From positions 12,459,501-12,523,500 of the forward strand of contig NC_056755.1 of the NCBI RefSeq assembly GCF_018687715.1: a stretch of 64,000 nt of DNA, given 5' to 3'. A program made the translations under genes and the position numbers. The number at the start of each line of letters is the position of its first letter. Within the stretch, counting starts at the first letter, position 1. This DNA is from Carya illinoinensis. Taxonomy: Eukaryota > Streptophyta > Magnoliopsida > Fagales > Juglandaceae. The notes under the pieces were generated by a model. It saw nothing but the letters and a program-made list of their open reading frames with translations, was not told the origin of the DNA and ran no database searches. Below, one piece after another: positions 35,546-45,889 of the stretch.

Positions 35546-36096
35546 CTAAGTCATGGCTTAGTCAAATGGAAAGATGTGAGCCATCTTCCAATTGACCCGT
35601 GTCATTCTTGCAATCTCCTTAGGGTTTGCACTAGACCCCTAGAAAAGTCCTCCAAATCTAGGCTCGACCTTATATGTGACCCAATCTCGGATGTCCATGC
35701 ATGTCTAGGACCTTGTCCTAGAACGATTTTTGTTAGGGTCTCGATAGGACGAGACTCATGCCAGTTAGTGCTTACTATTTAATCATGCTAGAACTTTTCT
35801 TAATTAAAGATCTTCGAACAAAGAGTGATGGGTTAGTCGTAATAATTCATGTATTTCCATTACAAAGTTGAGCGATTCGTATTTAATGGTCTTTGACAGT
35901 CATTAAATCCATTAAAAGCGGAAGCAGTGCTTGAGGCCACACAGCCGGGCTTGCGTGATAACTCTCTACTGTCCCCCTCTCTCCCGTCCTCTTCTGCTGC
36001 CGCAAACTATCTTCTTCCTAACTCTCTCCTCTACGCCACCACTCTTCGCCTTTGTTACATGCCGGCATCACTGAGAAGAGAACACAGGGAGAGAAG
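35546..36096. other. Unclassified sequence before the LTR-like segment
   Basis: The first part (to about 35900) is likely more of the preceding repeat. From 35927 a 74-codon plus-strand frame has a Ser/Leu/Ala/Arg-rich, acid-poor run (LPSSSAAANYLLPNSLLYATTLRLCY...SLRRE). That composition resembles a chloroplast transit peptide and lies upstream of the HAD-like pseudogene. Whether it is the pseudogene's displaced first exon cannot be settled here. Confidence 0.3.
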
Positions 36097-36515
36097 TGTT
36101 ATATGGACTCGACACTTTAGGTATCTTCCAGAAGACATTTTGCTGAGTTAAGGGAGCCATGCGTGGGCTGGACTAGAAGATGTGGGCTGTGGCAACATCA
36201 GAAGGAAGGATAGCGTGTGGGCCTTTAAAGGGCCAGCGAGGGGCATGATCCATTGATTTTCTGCTTTATTTTCTTTTAAGTCTGAACCAACAACCTAAGG
36301 GCAATCTTGTCTTTTTCCATTACTAGTATATCTAGCAAATCAACAGCGTGAGGAATCATCGAGAACCTGATAAAGCAATTTGTATTCTATTTTCTCATCC
36401 ATGGAGGAGCTCCTCTCGAAGAGAGTCTTATCATTTCCTTATCTTTTTACTCAATACATATGAATTTCACAACTGATTGTTCATTTCCTTTCAATTCCTA
36501 GTTTGATCTATTACA
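36097..36515 (+). repeat. LTR-like segment (TG...CA), copia type
   Basis: The segment starts TGTTATATGG and ends TCTATTACA, with a TTTGTATTCTATTTTCTC-type 3' portion and an adjacent tRNA-Met-type primer-binding site two bases further on. These are copia LTR hallmarks. No second copy of this LTR was recognised in the window. The left boundary is chosen only by the TG and could be wrong. Confidence 0.45.
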
Positions 36516-36517
36516 AG

Positions 36518-36530
36518 TGGTATTCAGAGC
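36518..36530 (+). promoter_or_regulatory. Primer-binding site, initiator tRNA-Met type
   Basis: TGGTATTCAGAGC matches the standard copia primer-binding site TGGTATCAGAGC with one inserted T. It stands two bases after the CA end of the LTR-like segment. The next bases are exon sequence of the HAD-like pseudogene, not gag. Confidence 0.6.
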
Positions 36531-39349
36531 CTCCAGAGGCCGATGAGGACCGAGTCAAGTTGATTGATACTCTTCAGGTACTATCTGTCTTTTTCACTTG
36601 CTTTTTTCTTTTAAATAATTCTACTTGTTTGGCTGCAGGGAAAATGTGAGGATCCTATATGCATGAGATTTTAAATTGTGAGTGAGAGAAGTATTAAATG
36701 ATTTTGCAATCCGCCATAAAGGAGAAAGAAATCCGAGTTCTTGATTTGAAATTTCCATTTTGTAGGTGCTGATAACGAAATAAGAACTTGAATCAATGAA
36801 CCTTAGCGCTGTTGTTGGCCTTTAGTTGAATGGAGTACTAGTGTCTTGTAAACAGATCCTTTTAGAAATTTTTTTTTTGCATTTAACCTAGTGCTTTCTT
36901 ATGAAGAAAGATAGAGAGAAAATTTGAGAATTATTTATTCCCTGCTTACTCCTATTTTCCACGCGACTTAAGTGGATAATATCATAATAAGCATTGTAGT
37001 TCAACTAGACCTAGAAATTCGTGAATGCCGTATGGCCCGTAATTGGTATTTACCGAAATGGACCTCTAGAAATGCATTTCAGAGTGAATTCAAAATCCCT
37101 ATTCATGAGGTGGCAATTGAATCCAAAGCTTTTATGCATTGCCAATGGAATGCGGTCTTCTTTCTTTTGAGATGGTACATGCCATAGAAGCTCAAGAGTC
37201 TGAAATTATCCATTGGTTTTCAATGGCATTTATACAGAGATACGTGCATACACAAAAAGTTGTCAACAATTATTATTCTTTAATGATGAGTTTTATACCT
37301 GGAATAGAAGTTTATATTAATTTTAGGCAGGTACTACGTTGATCTTTTTATGGTACTGTAGGATTGGAAGACTGAAAGGTACAAAGAAATAATCAAATCT
37401 GGAACTGTAAGGAGATGTTTACGTTTCTTATTCACTAATTATATTGTTGATTTTATTTATTTTTATCATCAGTTGTGCTGATGGGAAACTAGAATACAGA
37501 CTGATACTGTTTTCACCAGGTGGAACCTAGACCTGGGGTTTTGAGATTGATGGATGAGGCCAAGGCTGCTGTAAGTTAAGCTTACGAGAAAAATGCAATC
37601 ATGTTGTCATGTTGAATGCAGTAACATTTTCTTGATCATCTCCTTGTTTCATATTTTTTGCACAGGTCTAGTAACCTGGTCCGTGTCTCTAGATCGACAC
37701 TGGCAGATTCTGTGCCTGAGTGGATATATGCGTTAATTGATAGTGATGATTTCTTTTTCTTTCTGGCTATTTTAGGGTAAAAAATTAGCTGTTTGCTCTG
37801 CAGCAACAAAAAGTTCGGTCATACTCTGTCTCGAAAACCTTATAGGAATTGTAAATTGTTTCTTCTGAATTTTGTTTATTATAATCTGTGCTTTTCTGTT
37901 TTTACAACATATATTGATCCATGGTCGTGTTTCCCTCATCTTAGGAGCGCTTTCAAAGTCTTGATTGCTTTCTCGCTGGTATGTCCTGAAATGGAGTCCT
38001 TGTCTTTTGGGCATATCATATCTGAGAGACTTCTTGACTATTTGTATACTTTATTCTTATATCCATCTGCCATATGTGCACAAGAACATTGATGTAAAGA
38101 ATTTGGAATCCATACATAATTTTGTTCTCTTTGTTTGATTTTGTGCCCATTTTGATTTGGACACAATTCTAGTCCACTAAGATTTGGTAATATTGAAGTT
38201 TTGTTCTGTTAGCATGCGTTCTGATTAATTTTTCAATTTGTTTCCAAAGTATATAATACTCATATGTGCATGTTGATGCATAAACTAAATTTTGTAACTC
38301 TGACATTCATGTGTTATTGTTCTTTCTTTTCGGGTTGCAGGTGATGATTTATCTGACAGCTTCCAAGATAATTTTTCAATTGTGCTTTCTATTGCTTGGA
38401 AATTGGATATCAGCTCTGTAGAATGATCTACCTTCCAGAGGCTAGGCGTGTCCCCACAAGATTGTTTGGTAGTGGAGGATAGCATTATTGGACTACAGGT
38501 AGATCTTGTGATCTGTAGAAATCATTTGCTTTAGATGCTTAAATGAGGAAGGCGGTGTTTGGGGGGGTCTGTGGCGAACTAGAAGTACATATATATATAT
38601 ATATATACATACACACCACCTCTCATGTCCAGGTTCAACTAAAACCCAAACCGATTCAAACGGACTCGAACCAAAACAAATACAAAAAGGCCAGCACTTG
38701 GAGTCCAAGAATATACTGGACTATCTGATGGTGTTAAAATATGAAATAAAAATGCTTAAACTAATACCTGCGGAGTCTCAACAAGTGCATAACACTATTG
38801 ACCTTAAAAGTACGGTTAAAAGTTAAAACCTTGGAGAACAGTGAACCCTATTGTATAATTATCTCTTACAGTTCCAGTTGTGATAACCATTACTCATTCT
38901 ACTAGTTCCACTAATTATTTTGAGTTATTGTCATTCCAAATTTTGTCTGATTTGGCCATTACAGATTGAACCATGATAAATCCTGAATTATACTAACTTT
39001 GTAGGCAGCAACAGGAGCTGAGATGTCATGTGTGATTACCTACACCTCGTCAACAGCTAACCAGTCATACCTTTCCATCTGTAGCTCTTAAACAAAGAAA
39101 ATTATGGATACAATATCTGAGATATGCTGGCAATTCATAACCAGATAGTTACTTCATGAGATCCTTGACTTAATTTTTTATCCATTTATTTAATGTAGGA
39201 TTTTAATGTTAGGTATGGTTATAGCCATTTCATTTACATATGGTTGGAATTGTTTATTATTTCACCTGACAGCTTACATAGGTTTCCAAACATCCATGTA
39301 GATGGAAGACTTGGAGTTATTACTTCAAAATGTTGTTGCTGCCAGTTAG
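36530..39349 (+). pseudogene. CbbY-like HAD-superfamily hydrolase, N-terminally truncated, introns retained
   Basis: Exon-like blocks in order match the C-terminal half of the plant CbbY-like HAD phosphatase (Arabidopsis At4g39970 type, plastid). They are: 36530-36577 (PPEADEDRVKLIDTLQ), 37362-37406 (DWKTERYKEIIKSGT), 37520-37570 (VEPRPGVLRLMDEAKAA), 37776-37850 (GKKLAVCSAATKSSVILCL and on), 37945-37978 (ERFQSLDCFLA), 38341-38367 (GDD, then YLTASK shifted), 38439-38498 (RLGVSPQDCLVVEDSIIGLQ), 39005-39064 (AATGAEMSCVITYTSSTANQ) and 39308-39349 (DLELLLQNVVAAS and stop). Most blocks keep AG/GT splice borders. The HAD nucleophile motif (DxDG) and all upstream exons are absent. The 38341 block lacks about nine residues, including the KKPDP segment with the motif-III Lys. 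Its donor is AT in place of GT, and exon sequence is missing between the last two blocks. It is clearly a gene relic by DNA-level duplication, not a processed copy. Confidence 0.88.
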
Positions 39350-40186
39350 ATTTGTCCAAACTGCGCGTGGCTGGCTTTTTTAGTTTTTTAATTATCTAAA
39401 TTTGGCTGCGATTGAAGTTACCCCCTTTCACTCATCTTTAGCTGAAAAAGTACCCTTATCATCTCACAAAAGTCATGAGCAATTGTTTTGAATTACCACA
39501 GATAATGTGATTGTAAGCTCATAACAATTTTGCAAAGCTCGTTCTCACTCTTTCTCCTGATACTTCTGATCAATACTACTGAATAAGATCTTCTTCTTCT
39601 TCCGTGAAAAACATTACAAAATTCACCTAATTAAACTAGAATAATGATACTTTTTATCTTAAATTTTATCATCTCACATAGACTGATTTGACAAATTTTA
39701 AATAAAAATATACTTACCATAAATGTTACATAACTACAGCCCAAAAAAAGATTACTAGGTTCAGCCCAAGGGGAGGTCTCCCGCTAAAAGACAAAAGAAG
39801 GAAGAGGGGTATGAGATAAGGAGGGGTAAGCAAAAGGAGAGGGTCAGAATAATATGTAAATGAATAGAAGAAAACGGAAAGGAGAGAATAAAGAATGTCT
39901 AGGAAAAGAAGAAATCGAAAATGAGAGAAGAAAGAATGTGTAAGGGAAGGTTGTAAATTCTCACCACTTCCTGAAGGCATGTAAAAAGAGGGGACTGATA
40001 AAAGGAAATGGTCAGACGATTTGGAGGGAGACTTTTTTGACTTCAACCACTTCACTAGATTCTTCAATTTTATAGTATTAGTAGTGAACTTAATAAAGTT
40101 TAGCCAAAATTTGATTAGGAAATTTATCTTTATAAATTTAGCCAGTCACTTTTTAACAACACCAAATAATAAATTTTTCAAATTTA
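39350..40186. other. Spacer between the HAD relic and the LINE
   Basis: No gene was recognised. A purine-rich stretch (about 39770-39950) yields a 113-codon minus-strand frame rich in Ser, Leu and Phe that looks compositional. Confidence 0.45.
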
Positions 40187-40227
40187 GCTTTTTTTTTTTT
40201 TTTTTGATAACAAGTCAAAACATTCAT

Positions 40228-43200
40228 TCATATCAAAGAGTCCTTACAAATAGAGTTTTTATCAAGCCAAATGGCTTGACTTACAAAAGAAGGACATGAA
40301 TCCCACCACATAACAATGTCTTCAACTTCCCTTGCATATCTTGCCAATTGATGGGCAGCACCATTACCCAAATGATGGACATGCTCAAGTCTTGTTTCTT
40401 CAAAACCATTCATAAGTCTTCGAATATCTTGTAAAAGGAAATCAAATTCCGTTAGACACTCAAAATCTTCATTCAAACAGTTTACAAGAATCAAAGAATC
40501 AGATTCTAATATGATTTTTGGTACCCCCCATTGAGCACACAGTTGTAGCCCTCTCAACAAAGCAATGGCTTCAATAAATTCAGATGAAGAAACCTCCCTT
40601 TCCACCTTACTAGCAGCTACCACAACATCCCCATTATGATCCCTCAAAATAATCCCAACTCCAGCAGAAAAAGAGTCACTAAAAGTAGCACCATCAACAT
40701 TCAATTTCAAACAACCTATTGGAGGGGGATGCCAATACACAACATGATTGATCCTTCTATCAAACCCATGAAAAACCTGCACCTTAGTATACTCTTGTTT
40801 TAATGACAAAGCATTATTAACAGCAGAATTTATATTCAGAGATGCACCCTCATAAATAAACTTGTTTCTCTTATTCCAAAATCCCCAAGCAACTACCAAA
40901 AAAGTAGCTAACACATCATGAGAGCCTCTATCACGAGCTAAATTCGCCAAATCTCAAAAAGAGAGATCAGAAACAATCTCCCCTAATTCAGGACAATAAT
41001 CCATCCACACATGTCTCACATCATTGCAATAAAATAAAGCATGAGCAGCATCTTCAACACAACTTGAACAGATAGCACAAACATCATTCTCAAGCACATA
41101 TTTAAGTTTTAAATTCTGGAAAGTTGGTAGTTTTTCATGACACGCCCTCCATGCAAAGATCTTAATTTTTTTAGGAATTTTCAGGTGCCACAAACATTTC
41201 CAAAAAGCTGAAGCCATGCTCTCCCTTGAATTTTGCCCCATATCATTTGAGATACCCTGCTGTAACATCCGGTAAGCACTTCTAACTGAATAAATTCCAT
41301 TTTTCTCATGTACCCAAAACAAAGAATCTTCAGAATGAATAGAAATATTAAGCTGCAAAATTTTCTGAACCACATTTGGATTGAATAGAGCTCTTAAAGC
41401 TTGTAAATTCCACCATCCCGTACTGATATCAATCAAAGAATGGACTTTTAATTCTTCATCAAGCTCAGAATTATTGAGGGGCACATTATAATCAGGAATC
41501 CATGGGTCTTTAAAGACATTGACAGATTTACCATTTCCCACTCTCCACCTACATCCTCTCTTCAAATCGGTTAGAGCTAAAAAAATACCCCTCCACACAT
41601 ATGATGAATTATATCGGAGCTTGGCTTCAAACAAACTTGTATTGAGAAAATATTTGGCTTTAAAAACACGATGCACGAGGGAGCTCTCATTCCTTAGAAG
41701 CCGCCAACCTTGTTTAGCTAAAAGAGCTAGATTAAAAAGATGTAGATCTTTAAAACCCATCCCTCCTCTAAATTTAGAGTTACTTAGCTTCTCCCAACTT
41801 ACCCAATGAATTTTATTTCCTTGCCCCTGATTTCCCCACCAAAACTTTGCCATCATCATCTCTAGTTCTTTACAAAGAGACTTTGGGAATAAAAAACAAC
41901 TCATAGCATACGTAGGGATAGACATTGCTACTGCCTTAATGAGTACCTCCCTGCCCTCTTGTGATAACAACTTACTTTTCCACAACTGTAATTTCTGCCA
42001 AACTCTACTTTTGATACTAGAGAAAGCTTGTTTTTTTGATCTCCCAACTAAAGGTGGAAGTCCCAAATATTTTTCATATTGCTGTGTATGACTTCCTTCC
42101 CAAAGTTGCATAATATCAGCCTTTAATTCATCACTAACATTCTTACTAAAAACCATCGAAGTCTTTTCTTTATTAATACACTGCCCCGAAGCTCTCTCAT
42201 ATTTGTTTAATAAGATCTGAATCTTTTCATTAGTGGCAACATCAGCTTTGCAAAAAATAAGACTATCATCCGCAAATAGCAAGTGATTCACTCTAGGTGC
42301 ACCTCTACAAATCTGAACCCCCTTAACACTTTCTCCACCAACAGAATTTTTCAGCAAAGAGATTAGGCCTTCAGTACATAAAAGGAACAGATAAGGAGAT
42401 AACGGGTCTCCTTGTCTAATCCCCCTACTTGGAATTATAGGGCCTTTTAGGCTGCCATTAACTAATACTGAAAAGGAAACTGTTCTCACACACTTCATAA
42501 TCAAACTTATAAAGTTATGAGCAAAACCAAGGGACTCCATAATTTTTTTCTAAAAAATTCCACTCCACCCTATCATATGCTTTACTCATATCCAGTTTAA
42601 GAGACATAAAGCCTTTATTACCATATCTCTTCATTCTCAAGAAATGCACAATCTCATAAGCAAGAAGCACATTATCAGAAATTTGTCTACCCGTAACAAA
42701 AGCACATTGAGTGTCGGAAATAACATCCGGTAAGATCTTCTTAAGTCTATTTGCAATGACTTTAGACAGAATTTTATAGAGTACATTACAAAGGCTAATA
42801 GGTCGAAAATCTGCCACTTTTGAAGGTGATGCCTTTTTAGGAATAAGAGTAAGGAAAGTATGATTCAAATCACTAGGAAAATCCCCAGAATTCAGAGCTA
42901 ACAGCACAGCATCAGTAACAGATTTACCAATCACATGCCAATACTTCTGGAAAAAAATAGGAGACATACCATCGGGTCCGGGTGCTTTTGACGGATGCAT
43001 TTGTTTAAGAGCATCCTCCACTTCCTTAGCCACAAAAGGTTTTAAGAGCTCTACATTCATATCCATTGTGACCTTCCTATCAATCCTCAATAAAACCTCC
43101 GTCATCTCCACTTGGTCCGCTGCTGAAAAAGATTCTGAAAATAATTAGTGATTAAAGCATCCATCTGAATCCCATTCTTCCAGTTTCCAGAGTCATCCTG

Positions 43201-44262
43201 TAGCTGAACAATAGTATTCTTTCTTCTTCGAGCCGAGGCCTTAGAATGAAAATACTTAGAGTTACAATCCCCCTCCCTAAGCCACTGAACACGGGACCTC
43301 TGTTTCCACATTAATTCATCCCTTTCCAGCCACATCTGAACTTCTTCACGTGCCTTATTAATCTCAGCCAGGAATAAACAATTAGGATCAGTAGTTTGTA
43401 AATTCTGAAGCTTCATCTTGGCCTTGGCTAATGCTTGTTGAACATGCCCAAACGATGACTTATTCCAAACACCCAAATCCTCTGCGCAAGAAGAAATACA
43501 GCTCATAATACGGTTCAAAGAAACAGAACCCTCAACACGCCTCCACACATTTTCAATAATAGTGGAGCATGCTGTCTCTCCCACCCACATGGCTTCAAAA
43601 CGAAACAATTTCTTCCCTCTTCTCCGCATTAAAGCACCCTCAGTATCTAACCATAAAGGAGAATGATCAGAATGTGCCGCTACCCCATGATAAACTCTAA
43701 GATTTGGGTATAAATCACACCATAAGGTATTAGCAAGAAATCTATCTAATCTCTCCATGATTAAATCAGCCCCTTCTCTCCGATTGCTCCAAGTAAAGCA
43801 AGCCCCAACAAACCCCAAATCTCTTAATTCACATACTTCCAACACTTCCCTAAACTCACTTAATTGGTTATTACTCCGTAACCTTCCTCCATATTTCTCA
43901 GAATGGTCAAGGATTTCATTGAAATCCCCAAACACTAGCCAAGGAATATTAACCCCACGACTCAAAATTTTTAAAACCCTCCACACTTCCATTCTCATAG
44001 TCCTATCCGGATGGCCATAAACCCCTGTAATCAACCACTTTTTTCCATTACAATCAGTGACAATTGCATGAATATGATGATGAGAATAATTGATTATAGT
44101 TAAATTCAACTCATCCCTCCAAAACAGAGCCAACCCACCACTCCGCCCCACACAATCCACACCAAAACAATTACTAAAACCCAACTTGAATTTACACAAT
44201 TCCACTTGTCTTGCATGCATTTTCGTTTCTTGCAAAAAAACAAAATCAGGGTAGAGGTTTTC
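40228..44262 (-). pseudogene. LINE ORF2: AP-endonuclease, reverse transcriptase, zinc finger, RNase H
   Basis: On the minus strand, the endonuclease lies at 44262-43130, starting inside the domain at PDFVFLQETKM and carrying GDFNEIL and AAHSDHSPL. The RT lies at about 43110-41900, with FRPISLCNVLYKILSKVIANRLK, AFVTGRQISDN, GIRQGDPLSPYLF and an intact LLFADDSLIF. The zf-RVT region follows (about 41300-41000, FWKCLWHLKIPKKIKIFAWRACHEKLPT, CAIC). The C-terminal RNase H is at 40950-40228 (LNVDGA, a conserved Glu, ESDS, NGAAHQLA). Known plant L1 lineages carry such an RNase H. Damage is light: a one-base frameshift near 43120, a second compensating one in an A-run near 42550, and a TGA at about 40951. 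The first about 20 codons are on the other side of the inversion. The enzyme would nick DNA and copy LINE RNA at the target. Confidence 0.93.
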
Positions 44263-44295
44263 TTTCCCTCGTCTTCTGTACGAGATCTACACAGA

Positions 44296-45816
44296 ATGGC
44301 AGATAATTTAGATGAATTGTATGCGAGTTTGTCTTTAACGGAGAAGGAGAATGAGGAGGTGTCGGTGGAGCCGAGTAGGTTGGAGGAAGTGTTGGAACGT
44401 GGAGAGAATTGTTTGATTATGAAGCTTCTGATTCGGAAACACTATAATCATGAAGCTTTTAAACAGACTATGCGAAAAGTTTGGCGGCTGGTGAAGAGCG
44501 TGAAATTTCGTGATTTGAATGCCGAATTTACTCTGGTTGAATTTGAAGATAGTAGAGACAGAGCCAAGGTTGTACGTGAAGGGCCTTGGAGTTTTGATAA
44601 ACATTTGGTGTTATTGAAGGAATTTGATGGTCTGATTCAGATTAGCAAACTTGAATTGATTAAAGCTCCTTTTTGGGTCCGTATCCATGATCTGTCGTTG
44701 ATAGCTCGAAATGAGTATATTGGAAAATTGGTTGGCAGTGCATTGGGGGAGGTTCTGGAGGTTGATCTGGATAAAGGGGAAATGGAATGGGGGGAGTACA
44801 TGCGCGTTCGGGTAATGTTGGATATTTCCAAACCTTTCTTGCGACGGAAACGATTGAATGTGGGGAAGGGAGCTTCCTGTTGGGTGAATTTTTCCTATGA
44901 AAGACTTCCCGATATTTGTTATTTCTGTGGTGTACTGGGACACACTTTGAAGGAATGTGAAGTTACTGACGCTGGAAGATTGGATCAGACGAAGTTGCCG
45001 TATGGACAATGGCTGAGAGCCGGTTTTCTGAGTACTCGAAGGGGGGTAGGGCGGCGTGAGGGCAATTCTTCAGGGGAACCAACTACGGCAACACCATTGT
45101 CGACGGCGGGAGGGGCCCCAGAGGGGACGACGACGCCTCAATCTGTTTTTTCAAAAGTTCCGTCTGTTATGGAACCAGATCCGTCGGTTACAGCTTTAGA
45201 TAACGGTGCAGTTAAGAACATTATTTGTGGGAATAAAGCTGCTGATGTGGAGGATTTAACTACGGAGGCAAACATTCCGTTTCCGGGTGTTCAGGCGGCT
45301 GGGTCTGCACTAATGGTGAGGGAGGAATCTCAGAATGATGTGGTTGCTGAAATCACGGAAACACAGCTGAGTCTACAAGCAGAGGAAAGTGGGTGTACGG
45401 GGCTTACCGAACGAAATGGGGTTGAAAAGGTGCATGGGCTGACTGACGTCCCAGTCCTACAGGCTTCGGATTTGGGCTTGGGTTTGGGCTCAGGCCCATA
45501 CGACTATAAGTCCAGGTCTTCTATTCTTCAATCCAGTTTTCAATCAGACTTTTCCCAATCTAAACTAAACCCGATTACTTCTTCAGCAGCAGCTAGGGCT
45601 GCGAATCACAAGCGGCAGAAGGGGAAAGGCAGGTCGGCAGTTTCTGGGTGTGTTGATGGCGTTCGAACGGAAGCTTCTCTTGGCAGGAAACGGAAAGGCC
45701 CTTTGCTGTTGGAAGTTGGTACAAAGAAAGGTAAACTTTCTGATGAATCTCATGTTGTGGATCCGAAAATTATTCTATCGGTGGTGGCTGATGATCAGCC
45801 CTGCCGATCACAATGA
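44296..45816 (+). CDS. LINE ORF1 protein (DUF4283 plus CCHC knuckle), intact
   Basis: This is an uninterrupted 506-codon frame from MADNLDELYASLSL. Residues about 40-190 form the DUF4283 domain common in plant LINE ORF1 proteins (MRKVWRLVKSVKFRDLNAEFTLVEFED, VREGPWSFDKHLVLLKEFDG, APFWVRIHDLSLIARN). A DUF4283-associated zinc knuckle follows (about residues 212-232: CYFCGVLGHTLKEC, C-x2-C-x4-H-x4-C). The C-terminal half is long, low in conserved motifs and ends in a basic KRQKGKGR and KRKGP stretch. ORF1 binds element RNA. A frame reaching further upstream (to 44206) crosses the inversion junction, so I start at 44296. Its stop overlaps the ORF2 start. Confidence 0.9.
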   Translation: MADNLDELYASLSLTEKENEEVSVEPSRLEEVLERGENCLIMKLLIRKHYNHEAFKQTMRKVWRLVKSVKFRDLNAEFTLVEFEDSRDRAKVVREGPWSFDKHLVLLKEFDGLIQISKLELIKAPFWVRIHDLSLIARNEYIGKLVGSALGEVLEVDLDKGEMEWGEYMRVRVMLDISKPFLRRKRLNVGKGASCWVNFSYERLPDICYFCGVLGHTLKECEVTDAGRLDQTKLPYGQWLRAGFLSTRRGVGRREGNSSGEPTTATPLSTAGGAPEGTTTPQSVFSKVPSVMEPDPSVTALDNGAVKNIICGNKAADVEDLTTEANIPFPGVQAAGSALMVREESQNDVVAEITETQLSLQAEESGCTGLTERNGVEKVHGLTDVPVLQASDLGLGLGSGPYDYKSRSSILQSSFQSDFSQSKLNPITSSAAARAANHKRQKGKGRSAVSGCVDGVRTEASLGRKRKGPLLLEVGTKKGKLSDESHVVDPKIILSVVADDQPCRSQ

Positions 45817-45875
45817 TAGGTTTATCTTGGAACCTCCGTGGGCTTGGGAACCCATGGAGTGTTCGTAAATCTATC
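45813..45875 (+). pseudogene. First codons of LINE ORF2 cut off by the inversion
   Basis: An ATG at 45813 overlaps the ORF1 stop (ATGA). It reads MIGLSWNLRGLGNPWSVRK, the canonical N-terminus of plant LINE endonucleases, and then runs into AT-rich DNA. The remainder of ORF2 lies on the minus strand from about 44262 downward. Confidence 0.85.
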
Positions 45876-45889
45876 ACTATTCTATTAAA

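Larger units (their letters stand above)
40187..45880. mobile_element. L1-type LINE with 5' inversion (twin-primed structure)
   Basis: The poly-T tract at 40187-40206 is the poly-A tail of a minus-strand LINE whose ORF2 runs up to about 44262. There it meets, head to head, the 5' part of a LINE on the plus strand: a short leader, intact ORF1 (44296-45816) and the first about 19 codons of ORF2 (from 45813). The plus-strand part stops within ORF2 just where the minus-strand ORF2 picks up (about VRK versus ENLYPDFVFLQETK). The two pieces therefore make one almost complete element of about 5.7 kb with its 5' part inverted. That is the layout known for twin priming in mammalian L1. A clear target duplication was not found by eye. 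Confidence 0.8.

Noticed and set aside
44206..44295. Upstream extension of the plus-strand LINE ORF1 frame to 44206
   Set aside because: This part lies on the reverse complement of the endonuclease-coding minus strand across the inversion junction. The family-like ORF1 N-terminus MADNLDELYASLSL starts at 44296.
40228..45816. Two host genes in a bidirectional pair
   Set aside because: The products are clearly LINE ORF2 and ORF1, and the shared breakpoints fit one inverted element.
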